Assembly (NCBI GenBank): GCA_030698225.1
Contig: JAUYNR010000015.1
Location: 1-64,000, forward strand
Source: Oxalobacteraceae bacterium
GTDB lineage: Bacteria > Pseudomonadota > Gammaproteobacteria > Burkholderiales > Burkholderiaceae_D
Direction: 5' to 3'
DNA length: 64,000 nucleotides
Part shown: positions 43,469 through 53,164 of the stretch, piece by piece
Layout of the letters: each line of letters opens with the position of its first letter
How positions within the stretch are numbered: the first letter of the stretch is position 1
Notes under the pieces: model-generated
The model's database searches: none
Seen by the model: the letters and a program-made list of their open reading frames with translations, nothing else
What the model was told of the DNA's origin: nothing
Made by a program: the position numbers and the translations under genes

Positions 43469-44125
43469 TCATAGGCGCGCGCTGCTCATCTGCTGCACGC
43501 CCGGATATTTCGATCCGAAGTAAAAATAAATGATAAAACTCAGCATCGCGGAGAAGAAACACCATACGGAAAACAGCGCGACAGCGTAAAACCAGTAAGC
43601 GATCGCAAAAAGCACCAGCGCCAAAGCGCCGAACACGTTGACGATTCTGTGACTGGAAAAGAGCGAGCCGATACACGTCGCCGCCAGATAAAAACCCATG
43701 GTGGGAATCTTGTAAAAATGCGGCGACAGATAGACAATGTGCTGGCCCGCTTCAGCGGTAACCGGGAACCTCACGATCATATACAACAGGTATAAGCCGA
43801 TCCCCAGGCCGATCACCTGGAAGCCCGCGATCACCATTCTGCGCCACGGCACGACTTCCAGAAGCCAGATTGAAAACGGCACAAAGATCGGCCAGAGTAC
43901 GTGCGAGAACAGTGAAAACACGTAGGTCGCAATAACAGCAAGCAGCGCCGCCTCGGAGCGCAACGACAGCCACAGCACGCCTTCGATGATTTGCTGTACG
44001 CCGAACAGGAGCGGGATCATCGCAAACGGAATTTCTCCCCTTCTGCTTGCTTTTTTCAAAGTAGCGACGCCAACAACAGACAACCCAATTCCCGCCATAA
44101 AACTGGCCGTCGCTGAAAAACACAT
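43469..44125 (-). CDS. DUF6629 family membrane protein
   Basis: 218 residues with about seven TM segments. The N-terminus M-C-F-S-A-T-A-S-F-M-A-G and P-L-L-F-G-V-Q-Q-I-I-E-G-V-L-W-L are typical of the DUF6629 family. Function is unknown. An AAAGGA site lies just before the ATG. The gene is monocistronic and converges on the DUF3141 gene. Confidence 0.8.
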   Translation of the reverse strand: MCFSATASFMAGIGLSVVGVATLKKASRRGEIPFAMIPLLFGVQQIIEGVLWLSLRSEAALLAVIATYVFSLFSHVLWPIFVPFSIWLLEVVPWRRMVIAGFQVIGLGIGLYLLYMIVRFPVTAEAGQHIVYLSPHFYKIPTMGFYLAATCIGSLFSSHRIVNVFGALALVLFAIAYWFYAVALFSVWCFFSAMLSFIIYFYFGSKYPGVQQMSSARL

Positions 44126-44378
44126 ATGCCGGATTCCTTTCTTTTTTCACGCCGCGCGGCGCACCCGTTTTCCGCTTAGGCGCGGATGCTGGTACCGCTA
44201 CACGCGCCGCATGTAACGCCCGCCGATATTCCGATACAGCGCGAAGCCACGCCGATCGCGCTCTCCTTGCAGGTCGCATTAAGGCGGCTGCCATGTCAAC
44301 TGCAGCAGCAGCCCCTGGCCTGATGTCGATGACATTGTTGCGCCGTATCGATGCCGTATCTAGCTTGACTGTCGGGCG
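44126..44378. other. intergenic region upstream of the DUF6629 gene
   Basis: About 250 bp with no convincing gene. It should hold the DUF6629 promoter. The right end (TTTATAGTC-like, near 44390) is AT-rich. Confidence 0.45.
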
Positions 44379-44519
44379 ATGAACCCATTATTTTATAGTC
44401 ATAAATCAACGATGCTGCTTAGTGACGACGAAGTTTGCGAAACGGAAAAAATCGTACGCCAAGCTGTCCTGTCGGCCGTCCCAAAAAGCAAGTGGTCGCG
44501 CAGAGGCGGGGTAGGTTGA
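44379..44519 (+). CDS. possible 46-residue ORF
   Basis: ATG 44379 opens a 46-codon frame with an acidic first half (M-L-L-S-D-D-E-V-C-E-T-E-K-I) and a basic end (K-S-K-W-S-R-R-G-G). An internal ATG at 44412 is another start. The composition looks coding, but there is no clear ribosome site and I know no relative. Low confidence. Confidence 0.25.
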   Translation: MNPLFYSHKSTMLLSDDEVCETEKIVRQAVLSAVPKSKWSRRGGVG

Positions 44520-44522
44520 GTA

Positions 44523-44690
44523 CTACCCGCAGCAATTGCGCTGTTCCTGAATCGGCGGCCATTTCATCGAGCCGAAGGAATAGCACACGCAGCAGGCGCC
44601 GGGGCGTTGATCCAACGGACCATCCAGCTTTTCCACAAGCGGTTGCACAAACGGCTTCGACTTGTCATTGAGATACGTGATAGCGAACAT
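44523..44690 (-). CDS. possible 55-residue Cys-rich ORF
   Basis: The internal ATG at 44690 gives M-F-A-I-T-Y-L-N-D, then K-P-F-V-Q-P-L-V-E-K-L-D-G, and an end with two Cys pairs (G-A-C-C-V-C-Y and R-N-C-C-G). Cys clusters fit a metal-related small protein in this island. The upstream part of the frame (to 44822) looks unrelated. No strong ribosome site is visible. Confidence 0.35.
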   Translation of the reverse strand: MFAITYLNDKSKPFVQPLVEKLDGPLDQRPGACCVCYSFGSMKWPPIQEQRNCCG

Positions 44691-44866
44691 TGCACCGACG
44701 GTTTGGAAAGATCGTGCGCATCCAAGAATATTCCTTGTCGCGTATAGAAAAATATTTTGCAGAATTGGCAGGGGGGCGCCAGAAAATAACCAGAGATGTT
44801 GCGGCAAAACTTCGTTAATCAAGTCAAAGAGAGATCGAAAGGCGGGATCGAAAGCTCGGCACTAAA

Positions 44867-44884
44867 CGGCTTCCGAAGAAGCCG
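44867..44884 (-). terminator. terminator of copK
   Basis: On the minus strand CGGCTTC-TTCG-GAAGCCG forms a 7-bp stem with a stable UUCG tetraloop, followed by TTTA. It lies 34 bp after the copK stop. Confidence 0.65.
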
Positions 44885-44917
44885 CCAGCATACCTGCGTT
44901 ACCTGCGGGTCAGCAAT

Positions 44918-45205
44918 TTAGCGGCCTTGATGGCCCTCTTTGAGCAGGGAATCCAGACGCATCACTTCGTCGCCATGCATCATGATCTTCTCGCCATCCT
45001 TGGTTTCCATTACCACGTCCTTTTTCATGCGGACAGCACGCCCGGATTTATTTTCCATCGACATCTTCCCGTCCTTGAAGATGTAAATCGTCGAACCGTT
45101 TTTCAGCTCGATCGTCTTCTGCGCTGCCGCCCGCGCGGCGTCACCGGCAAATGCGGAAACTGCAACGGTACTCATCGCTACAACCATCAATAATTTTTTC
45201 AACAT
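44918..45205 (-). CDS. copK: periplasmic copper-binding protein CopK
   Basis: 95 residues. The signal peptide ends S-A-F-A-G. The mature protein reads T-I-E-L-K-N-G-S-T-I-Y-I-F-K-D-G-K-M-S-M-E-N-K, then M-K-K-D-V-V-M-E-T-K-D-G-E-K-I-M-M-H-G and M-R-L-D. This follows Cupriavidus metallidurans CopK closely, including the Met residues that hold Cu(I). CopK binds Cu(I) and, cooperatively, Cu(II) in the periplasm. It is a single-gene unit with a CopR-type box about 64 bp upstream and a UUCG terminator downstream. Confidence 0.88.
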   Translation of the reverse strand: MLKKLLMVVAMSTVAVSAFAGDAARAAAQKTIELKNGSTIYIFKDGKMSMENKSGRAVRMKKDVVMETKDGEKIMMHGDEVMRLDSLLKEGHQGR

Positions 45206-45268
45206 TTTAGTTCTCCTTTAGCAGTTGGTCTTACATTATCAATACTATTCCATGTCATCGAGCCCAAA

Positions 45269-45286
45269 GATTACATTTGCGTCATC
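45269..45286 (-). promoter_or_regulatory. CopR-type box upstream of copK
   Basis: Minus-strand reading is TGACG-CAAAT-GTAAT, one base from TGACA-N5-GTAAT. It lies 64-81 bp before the copK ATG, a usual position for an activator site. Confidence 0.5.
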
Positions 45287-45482
45287 TCTGGGTAATTTTG
45301 CTGTTAGAAGCGGGCCACCCAGGTGTCGCTACTTTGCTAGAAGATTCAAGGCGGACACGGGTGCTGTTCGGCATGTTGGCATGCTCAAGCAACATTGCGA
45401 CGCACCGCGCAAGTTCGGTGACGATCTGGGTATTTTGAAAAATGTTACACGCCTCGGCTGGTAACAAAACCGGCGAAAAAGC

Positions 45483-45514
45483 TTGACACTGTGCTCGGGT
45501 ACGGGGTCCATAGT
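45483..45514 (+). promoter_or_regulatory. MerR-type promoter with 20-bp spacer
   Basis: TTGACA (45483-45488) and CATAGT (45509-45514) are 20 bp apart. Between and overlapping them is a dyad, ACACTGT (45486-45492) and ACGGGGT (45501-45507). The long spacer with a central dyad is the hallmark of MerR-family promoters (CueR, PbrR, CadR). It lies 41 bp before the ATPase ATG. No merR-family gene is in the window. Confidence 0.65.
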
Positions 45515-45554
45515 GAATTTATTTCCATCGCATTTCACCTTTGAAGAGGCGCAC

Positions 45555-48233
45555 ATGCAGCATCGACATACGAATTCCGCCAGTCACGATAAGCGGTCCG
45601 GCAACAGTTGCTGCGGCGAAAATGCGGCAGCGCAGGGAGAATCCGTTGTTCCAGCATCCCAGGCGTCATCGTGCTGCGCCGGCACGCCGGCCAAAACGAC
45701 CGAAGCGGCAGCAGTGACGCAGCCGCTGATCGATCCGGTCTGCGGCATGACCGTAAGCGCCAAGCCGGACCGGGCGATCGTGCATGACGGCCGCACTTAT
45801 TATTTTTGCAGCACGCGCTGCATGGATAAATTCCGCTCCGACCCGCATGCCTATATGCATCAAACGGCAGCTGCCGCACCAGCCGGGCAAAGCGCAGCTG
45901 GGTGCTGCGGCCACGATCACGGCGCACCGGTAGCGCTCGCTGCGGACCAGCCGCATATCGATCCGGTCTGCGGCATGCAGGCGGCTGCCGATCCGGCGAA
46001 ATCGGTCGAACATGCGGGAACCACCTATTATTTTTGCAGCGCGCATTGCGTGGCTAAATTCCGGGCCGATCCGGAGCAATACCTGAAGCCGCGCGCGAAG
46101 GTCGCGCCGGCGGCAGCCAAGGATGCGCTGTATACCTGCCCGATGCACCCGGAGGTGCAGCAAATCGGCCCCGGCAGCTGCCCCAAGTGCGGGATGGCGC
46201 TGGAGCCGATGGATGCGGTTGCCGAAGAAGATACCACCGAATTGCGCGACATGACGCGGCGCTTCTGGGTCAGCCTGGGCCTGAGCCTGCCATTGCTGTT
46301 CATCACGATGAGCGAATTCATTCCCGGCCTGAATCTGCACCACTGGATCGGGATCGAACCCTTCAACTGGCTGCAAGCGGTTCTGGCCACGCCGGTGGTG
46401 CTATGGGGCGGCTGGCCGTTCTTCGTGCGCGGCTGGGCCTCGTTCCAGACCTGGAATCTGAACATGTTCAGCCTGATCGGCCTGGGCACCGCTGCTGCCT
46501 ATCTGTTCAGCGCATTCGCGCTGCTGTTTCCGGCCGCGTTGCCGGACGCGTTCAAGATGGATGGCATGGTGCCCTTGTATTTCGAGGCGGCGGCGGTCAT
46601 CGTGACGCTGGTGCTGCTGGGCCAGGTGCTGGAATTGCGGGCCCGCTCGCGCACCAACAACGCGATCAAATCGCTGCTCGAACTGGCGCCCAATACCGCG
46701 CTGCGCATCAAGCCCGATGGCAGCGAGGAAGAAATCCATCTGGACCAGGTGCAAGTCGGCGACATCTTGCGCGTCAAGCCGGGCGGCAAGGTACCGGTCG
46801 ACGGCGAAGTCGTCGATGGCCATTCGAACGTGGACGAGTCGATGATCACCGGAGAACCGGTTCCGGTGGAAAAACATGACGGCGACAAGGTGACGGCCGG
46901 CACCGTCAATCAAACCGGATCCTTCTCGCTGCGCGCCGACAAAATCGGCGCCGACACGCTGCTGGCCAGGATCATCCAGATGGTCAACGAGGCAGGCCGC
47001 TCGCGCGCGCCGATCCAGAAGCTGGCGGATCAGGTGTCGGGCTGGTTCGTGCCGGCGGTGATCGCCGTGGGCATTGTGTCGTTTGGCGTCTGGGCGCTGT
47101 TCGGCCCCGCTCCGGGCATGGCCAACGGCCTGGTTGCCGCGGTGTCGGTGCTGATCATCGCGTGCCCTTGTGCGCTGGGGCTGGCGACACCGATTTCGAT
47201 CATGGTCGGAGTCGGGCGCGGCGCGACTGACGGCGTGCTGATCAAGGATGCGGAAGCGCTCGAACTGATGGAAAAGGTCGATACGCTGGTGATCGACAAA
47301 ACCGGCACCTTAACCGAAGGCAAGCCGAGAGTGCAGCGCATCGTTGCCGCCAGCGGCTTTGGCGAGGTGCAGGTGCTGCACTATGCGGCCAGCCTGGACG
47401 CGCTGTCCGAGCATCCGCTGGCGGTGGCAATCGTCAATCACGCGCAGCAACAAAACCTGTCGCCCAAGCCGGTCACGCAATTCGAGTCCGTCACCGGCAA
47501 GGGCGTGCGCGGCCAGATCGACGGCAAGCTGGTTTTGTTGGGCAACCTGCGCCTGATGGAGTCGGAGCGGATCGATGTCAGCGCGGTCGCGGCCCAGGTG
47601 CAAACGCTGCGCGAGCTGGCGCAAACCGTGATGTTCCTGAGCATCGAAGGCAAGCTGGCCGGCATCGTCAGCGTCGCCGATCCGATCAAGGCGACTACCC
47701 GCGAAGCGATCGAGCAGCTGCATGCGGCCGGCCTGCGCATCGTGGTGCTGACCGGCGACAATGCGATCACCGCCGCCGCGGTGGCCAAGCAACTGGGGCT
47801 GGACGATTTTCGCGCCGATGTGCTACCGGAAGACAAGCTCAAGTATCTGAAGGCGTTGCAGCAGGAAGGCCGCATCGTGGCGATGGCCGGCGACGGCGTC
47901 AACGATGCGCCGGCGCTGGCGCAGGCCAACGTCGGCATTGCGATGGGTACCGGCACCGACGTGGCGATGAACAGCGCGCGCATCGTGCTGGTCAAGGGCG
48001 ACTTGCGCGGCATCGCGAAAGCGCGGCTGCTGAGCCAGCACACGATGAAAAACATCCGGCAAAACCTGTTTTTCGCGTTCATCTACAACTTCGTTGGGGT
48101 GCCGATTGCTGCCGGCGTGCTGTATCCATGGCTCGGACTGTTGTTGAGTCCGATGATCGCGAGTGCCGCGATGTCTTTGAGTTCCGTATCCGTCATCAGT
48201 AATGCATTGCGGCTACGTAACAAAGCGCTGTAG
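45555..48233 (+). CDS. copper-type P1B ATPase with two YHS domains
   Basis: 892 residues. The N-terminus has Cys pairs (N-S-C-C-G, S-S-C-C-A), then two YHS-type units, each D-P-V-C-G-M plus Y-Y-F-C-S, at about 65-105 and 140-175. A heavy-metal-binding motif Y-T-C-P-M-H-P-E-V near 195 comes before the membrane core. TM6 has C537-P-C, the phosphorylation site is D581-K-T-G-T, and G-D-G-V-N-D is present. This is the Cu+/Ag+ exporting group (CopF/SilP-like). ATG 45555 is used; 24 earlier codons cross the promoter. Confidence 0.9.
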   Translation: MQHRHTNSASHDKRSGNSCCGENAAAQGESVVPASQASSCCAGTPAKTTEAAAVTQPLIDPVCGMTVSAKPDRAIVHDGRTYYFCSTRCMDKFRSDPHAYMHQTAAAAPAGQSAAGCCGHDHGAPVALAADQPHIDPVCGMQAAADPAKSVEHAGTTYYFCSAHCVAKFRADPEQYLKPRAKVAPAAAKDALYTCPMHPEVQQIGPGSCPKCGMALEPMDAVAEEDTTELRDMTRRFWVSLGLSLPLLFITMSEFIPGLNLHHWIGIEPFNWLQAVLATPVVLWGGWPFFVRGWASFQTWNLNMFSLIGLGTAAAYLFSAFALLFPAALPDAFKMDGMVPLYFEAAAVIVTLVLLGQVLELRARSRTNNAIKSLLELAPNTALRIKPDGSEEEIHLDQVQVGDILRVKPGGKVPVDGEVVDGHSNVDESMITGEPVPVEKHDGDKVTAGTVNQTGSFSLRADKIGADTLLARIIQMVNEAGRSRAPIQKLADQVSGWFVPAVIAVGIVSFGVWALFGPAPGMANGLVAAVSVLIIACPCALGLATPISIMVGVGRGATDGVLIKDAEALELMEKVDTLVIDKTGTLTEGKPRVQRIVAASGFGEVQVLHYAASLDALSEHPLAVAIVNHAQQQNLSPKPVTQFESVTGKGVRGQIDGKLVLLGNLRLMESERIDVSAVAAQVQTLRELAQTVMFLSIEGKLAGIVSVADPIKATTREAIEQLHAAGLRIVVLTGDNAITAAAVAKQLGLDDFRADVLPEDKLKYLKALQQEGRIVAMAGDGVNDAPALAQANVGIAMGTGTDVAMNSARIVLVKGDLRGIAKARLLSQHTMKNIRQNLFFAFIYNFVGVPIAAGVLYPWLGLLLSPMIASAAMSLSSVSVISNALRLRNKAL

Positions 48234-48326
48234 TGACAGTTGACCATCGTTAGCTGGTGCATGTCAGTTGGTGCGTTAATTGCTTGTAATTAATTTGGAA
48301 CCGGAATCATGATTGGAACTCTCAAA

Positions 48327-48824
48327 ATGAAGAAACGCATTGAGGTAGCGCTGCTCGCCATACTGACGATCGGGCAAGTCCCGTTGGCATTCGCGCAGCA
48401 ATCGGCCGCGCCAGCCGCGCAAAAGGGATTCGGCAGCCTGTTCTCCTCTGCCAGCGAAGATCAGCTGATCGAACCGGAACTGGCGTTCAGACTGAATGTT
48501 GCCGTCAAAGGGCCGAACACCGTTCGTGCCGAACTGGTGCCGGCGAAGGGGTATTACCTCTACAAGGAAAAGATCCGTTTCTCGCTCAAGAATGCCAACG
48601 GCGTGGCGATTACTGCGGTCACATTGCCAGCCGGTGAAATGAAAACCGACCAGATTTTCGGCAAGACCGAGGTATATAAAAAAGCGATCCCCGCCGACAT
48701 CACCGTCAGTCGCAGCGCGAAGGCCAACAAGCTCACGCTGGTGGCGACCTATCAGGGCTGCCATGAAAAATTGGGCGTCTGCTATCCGCCGATCGAGAAG
48801 GCGGTCACTCTGACATTGCCGTAG
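48327..48824 (+). CDS. orphan DsbD N-terminal domain (periplasmic thiol carrier)
   Basis: 165 residues. A signal peptide ends A-F-A-Q-Q. The mature part matches the nDsbD domain: L-V-P-A-K-G-Y-Y-L-Y-K-E-K-I-R-F, L-P-A-G-E-M-K-T-D-Q-I-F-G and the redox pair in Y-Q-G-C-H-E-K-L-G-V-C-Y-P-P. In DsbD this domain hands electrons to periplasmic partners; here the membrane and C-terminal domains are missing. Another DsbD/CcdA must recharge it. The DUF411 gene follows 68 bp downstream. An earlier ATG (48309) is possible. Confidence 0.82.
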   Translation: MKKRIEVALLAILTIGQVPLAFAQQSAAPAAQKGFGSLFSSASEDQLIEPELAFRLNVAVKGPNTVRAELVPAKGYYLYKEKIRFSLKNANGVAITAVTLPAGEMKTDQIFGKTEVYKKAIPADITVSRSAKANKLTLVATYQGCHEKLGVCYPPIEKAVTLTLP

Positions 48825-48892
48825 CTGCATTGAGAAATATTCCGGAACGCGGGAATGTCAGAATTTTTTAACAGGAAATGAAGGAAATTGTG

Positions 48893-49309
48893 ATGAAAAA
48901 ATTGATTATTGCGACCCTGCTGGCGGCGACCTACAGCCTGGCGTACGGCGCCGGCGAAGCGATCACAGTCTACAAGGACAAGAACTGCGGGTGCTGCGAA
49001 GGGTGGGTCGACCATCTGCGCGAATCGGGCTTCAAGGTCAACGCGGTGAATTCGGACGACATGTCCGCGATCAAGAAACGTTTTGGCGTACCCGAATCGA
49101 TGGGCTCCTGCCATACCGCAGTCCTCGACAAGTCGGGGCAGGTGATTGAAGGCCATGTACCGGCTGCCGCGATCAATAAGCTGATCGCGCGGCCGAAAGT
49201 GCAAGGGGTAGCTGCGCCGGGAATGCCAATGAACTCGCCCGGCATGGGGAAGCTGGACGGCAAGCTGATTACCTACGACTTTTCGGGCAAATCATTCTCG
49301 AAGGACTGA
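48893..49309 (+). CDS. DUF411 periplasmic protein, copy 2
   Basis: 138 residues. The signal peptide ends S-L-A-Y-G-A-G. The mature chain has V-Y-K-D-K-N-C-G-C-C-E-G-W, then G-S-C-H-T-A-V, E-G-H-V-P and P-G-M-P-M-N-S-P-G-M, the same set as copy 1. The two differ enough to be old paralogues rather than a recent duplication. AAGGAAATT site before ATG 48893. Its place directly after the DsbD domain suggests that its Cys motif is kept reduced by that protein. Confidence 0.85.
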   Translation: MKKLIIATLLAATYSLAYGAGEAITVYKDKNCGCCEGWVDHLRESGFKVNAVNSDDMSAIKKRFGVPESMGSCHTAVLDKSGQVIEGHVPAAAINKLIARPKVQGVAAPGMPMNSPGMGKLDGKLITYDFSGKSFSKD

Positions 49310-49394
49310 GAGGACTGAGGCGGGGCAGTGCACCTCGACAACCGGTGTGTCTGCCACCACCCGTTAACTCAAATTAACCTTATCCGTAATTGCC

Positions 49395-49763
49395 TTATTT
49401 CAGCGTCAGACGCACCTGCTCGGCCGGTTTGCCGGGCAGCGCGAACTTGACGATGGCCTTGGCGCCGGCAGTCGCGCTGGCTTTGGCAGTCATCTGGTTG
49501 TCGCTGGTCGGCGTGAGCGTGGCCTTGGTTTTTTCGTTGCCGGATAGCAGCGTGATTTCGCCGCTGACACCCTTGCTGTCGACCGGCTTGCCGTCATGGT
49601 TGCTCAGGTAGACGGTTAGCTGGTCGGTCCCGGCGACCAGTTCGATACGATTCCCGGATGCCGCCTCGGCCATCGCGCCGCCATGATGCGGCTTGAGTTC
49701 GCCGTCGGCGAAAGCGAGGCCGGTGGACAGCGCGATGGATACGGCGATCAGTAGTTTTTTCAT
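49395..49763 (-). CDS. small periplasmic protein of an HME-type RND cluster
   Basis: 122 residues. The signal peptide ends G-L-A-F-A-D. After E-L-K-P-H-H-G-G-A-M-A-E-A comes a beta-rich region (L-T-V-Y-L-S-N-H-D-G-K-P-V and V-K-F-A-L-P-G). The H-H-G-G and N-H-D-G sites could bind metal. Similar proteins end HME-RND operons in Burkholderiales, but I know no function. It lies 291 bp beyond the RND permease, on the same strand, so it may have its own transcript. Confidence 0.6.
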   Translation of the reverse strand: MKKLLIAVSIALSTGLAFADGELKPHHGGAMAEAASGNRIELVAGTDQLTVYLSNHDGKPVDSKGVSGEITLLSGNEKTKATLTPTSDNQMTAKASATAGAKAIVKFALPGKPAEQVRLTLK

Positions 49764-49925
49764 GATGTTTTCCTTTACGGATGGGTTAAATAATGGATGT
49801 TACGCGTGCCCGCCGGGGACAAGGCACTGTCCACGAAAAGGCACGAAATAGGGTGCCTGGAAACAGCTGTTTACACTCAAATCCAGCCTGGACGCCTGTC
49901 TGATACTAATCTTAGTATATTTCAT

Positions 49926-49970
49926 AGCCACAATAAACCTATGCGGGTAATGCCATGAAAATGATGATAC
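49926..49970. repeat. 45-bp dispersed repeat, copy 2
   Basis: About 78% identical without gaps to 17554-17598, with the core ATGCGGGTAATGCCATGA (one change from copy 1). It lies in the 290-bp gap between the RND permease and the small periplasmic protein. Confidence 0.6.
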
Positions 49971-50053
49971 TCCATGTTTTTCGCTAAATTGTTGGTGCTG
50001 CGAAGGGTTTTCGTGCGTTTCGTGTCTTTCGTGGACCATGCAGGTCAAATAAT

Positions 50054-53000
50054 TCAGAAGACATCCTTATCGTGCTCTTGCAGCAATTGCCGCAGCGGTT
50101 TCTCGCCGAACAGCCAGAACATCAGCGGCGTCAGCAGCGTATCGAGCAGGGTCGAACTGACCAGTCCGCCGAAGATCACCACCGCCACCGGATGCAGGAT
50201 TTCCTTGCCCGGCGCGTCTGCTGCGAACAGCAAAGGCACCAGCGCCAGTGAGGCAGTCAGCGCAGTCATCAGCACCGGCGTGAGCCGTTCCAGCGAACCG
50301 CGCACGATCATCCGTTGGCTGAAGATTTCCCCCTCGAACTTGCACAGGTTGATGTAGTGGCTGATCTTCAGGATGCCGTTGCGGGTGGCGATCCCGGTCA
50401 GCGTGATGAAGCCGACCAGCGACGCTACCGACAATGTGATATCGGCCAGCCACATTCCGATCACGCTGCCGATCAGCGCCATCGGAATGTTGCCCATGAT
50501 GATCGCGGTCAGCTTGACCGACTTGTAGCGGCTGTACAGCACCATGAAGATCAGCGCCAGCGATACCAGCGACAGGCCGGCGATCAGCCTGGTCGCCTGT
50601 TCCTGCGCCTGGAACTGGCCTTCGAGGCTGACGAAATAGCCTTCCGGCATATGGTTGTCGGCCAGCACCTTGCGGATATCGGCGATGATGCGCGCCATGT
50701 CGGAGCCGTCGGTATTGGCCGCGATGACGATCCGGCGCCGGCCGTTCTCGCGCCCGATCTGGTTCGGGCCGTCCGACTCCTCGATGCTCGCCACCTGCGA
50801 CAGCGGGATGCGTCCGTGCGGCGTGTCGATCAGGATATTCGCCAGGCCCGGCGTATCGCGCGCGCTGTCCGGCAGCCGCACCACCAGGTTGAAACGCTTG
50901 TTGCCGTCGACGATCTGCGCCACGGTATCGCCCTCGGTCAGGGTTTCCAGCGTCTTCAGCAAGGTTCCCGGCAACACGCCAAACTGCGCGGCCTTGCCAT
51001 AGTCTAGCCGCACCTTGATTTGCGGGATCAGCACCTGCTTCTCGATCTGCAGGTCGGTCAGCCCCGGAATCCGCAGCAGTTTCTCGCGCAGGCTGGCGGC
51101 CTGGCCGCGCAGCGTATCGAGATCGTCGCCGTAGATCTTCAGCGCGATCTGCGCCCGCACACCCGACAACAGGTGGTCGAGCCGGTGCGAGATCGGCTGA
51201 CCGACGGTCGCGGTCGCCGGCAGCGGCGCCAGCTTGGCCCGGATGTCGGCCATCACGGTCTCGCGCGCCCGCTCCGATGGTTTGAGATCGACGTCGAGTT
51301 CGCTTGAGTGCACGCCCTCCGCGTGTTCATCGAGCTCGGCGCGACCGGTACGACGGCCGACGCTCTTCACCTCCGGCACTTCCATCATCAGTTGTTCGGC
51401 CAGTGCGCCGACCTGGTTCGACTCGGCCAGCGACGTGCCCGGGTTGAGCAGCAGCGACACGGTCAGCGTGCCCTCGTTGAACGCCGGCAAGAAGGCGCGC
51501 GGGAACGACGGCACCGTGGCCACCGCCGCCACCAGCAGTGCGACCGCGACGCCCAGGATCAGCTTGGGGTGATCGAACGAGGATTCCAGCAGGCGTTTGT
51601 CCCAGTGTTTCAGCCATTGCACCAGCCGCGAATCGCCGTGCCCGATCTGCTTCATGCGCGGCAGCAGGAAGTAGCACAGCACCGGCGTCACGGTCAGCGC
51701 CACCAGCAGACTCGACAGGATCGAGGTGATATAGGCAACGCCGAGCGGCGCGAACAGCCTGCCCTCGATGCCCGGCAGCGCGAACAGCGGCACGAACACC
51801 AGCACCACCACCATGGTGGCGACCACCACGCCGGAGCGCACCTCGTTGCACGCGGCCGCGATCACCTTGATGATGCCCGGCACGCCCTTGGGCTTGCGCT
51901 CCTTGAGTCGCCGCAACACGTTTTCCACGTCGACTAACGCATCGTCGACCAGCTCGCCGATCGCGATCGCCAGGCCGCCCAGCGTCATCACGTTGATCGA
52001 CAGCCCCATGCCCTTGAACACCAGCACGGTAATCGCCAGCGACAACGGGATCGCGATCAGCGAGATCAGCGTGGTGCGCACATTCATCAGGAACAGGAAC
52101 AGGATGATCGCGACCATGATCGCGCCGTCGCGCAGCGCTTCCTGCACGTTGCCGATCGAGGCCTCGATGAAATCGGCCTGGCGGAAAGAGATTTCGGGTT
52201 TCGACACGCCGGCCGGCAAGGACTTCGACAGCGCAGCCAGCGCATGCTCGATCTCCTCGCTGAGCTTGACCGAATCGGCATTCGGCTGCTTCTGCACGCT
52301 GACGATCACCGCCGGCTTGGCGCCATAACCGGCGTCGCCGCGCTTGAACGCGGCGGCGAACTTCACCTCGGCCAATTGTTTCATCAAGATCGGCTGGCCG
52401 TTGACCACCTTGACCGCGAGATTCTGCAGGTCTTCCAGCCGGGTGGTGCGGCCCAGGTTGCGGATCAGGTATTCACGCGCGTTCTGCTCCAGGAAACCGC
52501 CGCTGGTATTGCTCGAAAAGGCCTTCAGCGCGGCCTCCAGGTCGTCGAAGCTGACCCCGAGCTGCGCCATCAGCGCGGTATTCGGCTCGACCCGGAACTG
52601 GCGCACTTCGCCGCCGATCGGGATCACCTGCGCCACGCCCGGGATCGACAGCAGCCGCGGACGCAGCACGAAGTCGGCGTATTCGCGCACCTGCATCGGG
52701 CTGACCTTGGCCGGGTCGGCCGGCAATGCGATCAGCATGATCTCGCCCATCACCGAGGAAATCGGCCCCATGTTCGGCTGCACGCCCGGCGGCAACTGCT
52801 CCCTGACCTCGGCCAGCCGCTCGGCCACTAGTTGCCGGTTGCGGTAGATGTCCGAGCCCCATTCGAACTCCGCATACAAAATTGAAAGCCCGATGCCCGA
52901 CACCGAACGCACCCGCGTCACGCCGGGCATCCCGTTCATCGCGGTTTCGAGCGGAAACGACACCAGTTGCTCGACTTCCTCCGGCGCCATGCCGCCGGCT

Positions 53001-53155
53001 TCGGTCATGATGGTGACGGTCGGCTTGTTGAGGTCGGGGAATACGTCGACCGGCATGTTCGACGCGGTGATGCCGCCGTAAATCATCAGGATCACCGCGA
53101 AGGCGAGTACGAACAGCCGGTTTTTCAGGCTGGTATTGACGATCCAGCTAAACAT
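50054..53155 (-). CDS. HME-type RND permease, CzcA/CusA superfamily (second system)
   Basis: 1033 residues. [16 protein letters not shown] and the TM4 acid motif [13 protein letters not shown] mark an HME pump of a different branch from CusA; the Cu-type G-A-M-V-D-A-A pattern is absent. Proton relay acids are present. It exports divalent or monovalent metal with the adaptor and channel upstream. The exact metal is not decidable from sequence. It starts 9 bp after the adaptor stop. Confidence 0.9.
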   Translation of the reverse strand: MFSWIVNTSLKNRLFVLAFAVILMIYGGITASNMPVDVFPDLNKPTVTIMTEAGGMAPEEVEQLVSFPLETAMNGMPGVTRVRSVSGIGLSILYAEFEWGSDIYRNRQLVAERLAEVREQLPPGVQPNMGPISSVMGEIMLIALPADPAKVSPMQVREYADFVLRPRLLSIPGVAQVIPIGGEVRQFRVEPNTALMAQLGVSFDDLEAALKAFSSNTSGGFLEQNAREYLIRNLGRTTRLEDLQNLAVKVVNGQPILMKQLAEVKFAAAFKRGDAGYGAKPAVIVSVQKQPNADSVKLSEEIEHALAALSKSLPAGVSKPEISFRQADFIEASIGNVQEALRDGAIMVAIILFLFLMNVRTTLISLIAIPLSLAITVLVFKGMGLSINVMTLGGLAIAIGELVDDALVDVENVLRRLKERKPKGVPGIIKVIAAACNEVRSGVVVATMVVVLVFVPLFALPGIEGRLFAPLGVAYITSILSSLLVALTVTPVLCYFLLPRMKQIGHGDSRLVQWLKHWDKRLLESSFDHPKLILGVAVALLVAAVATVPSFPRAFLPAFNEGTLTVSLLLNPGTSLAESNQVGALAEQLMMEVPEVKSVGRRTGRAELDEHAEGVHSSELDVDLKPSERARETVMADIRAKLAPLPATATVGQPISHRLDHLLSGVRAQIALKIYGDDLDTLRGQAASLREKLLRIPGLTDLQIEKQVLIPQIKVRLDYGKAAQFGVLPGTLLKTLETLTEGDTVAQIVDGNKRFNLVVRLPDSARDTPGLANILIDTPHGRIPLSQVASIEESDGPNQIGRENGRRRIVIAANTDGSDMARIIADIRKVLADNHMPEGYFVSLEGQFQAQEQATRLIAGLSLVSLALIFMVLYSRYKSVKLTAIIMGNIPMALIGSVIGMWLADITLSVASLVGFITLTGIATRNGILKISHYINLCKFEGEIFSQRMIVRGSLERLTPVLMTALTASLALVPLLFAADAPGKEILHPVAVVIFGGLVSSTLLDTLLTPLMFWLFGEKPLRQLLQEHDKDVF

Positions 53156-53164
53156 GCATTCCCC

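Noticed and set aside
45225..45467. Short frames on both strands between copK and the ATPase gene, checked as a merR remnant
   Set aside because: No MerR helix-turn-helix or Cys-loop text could be seen in any frame.
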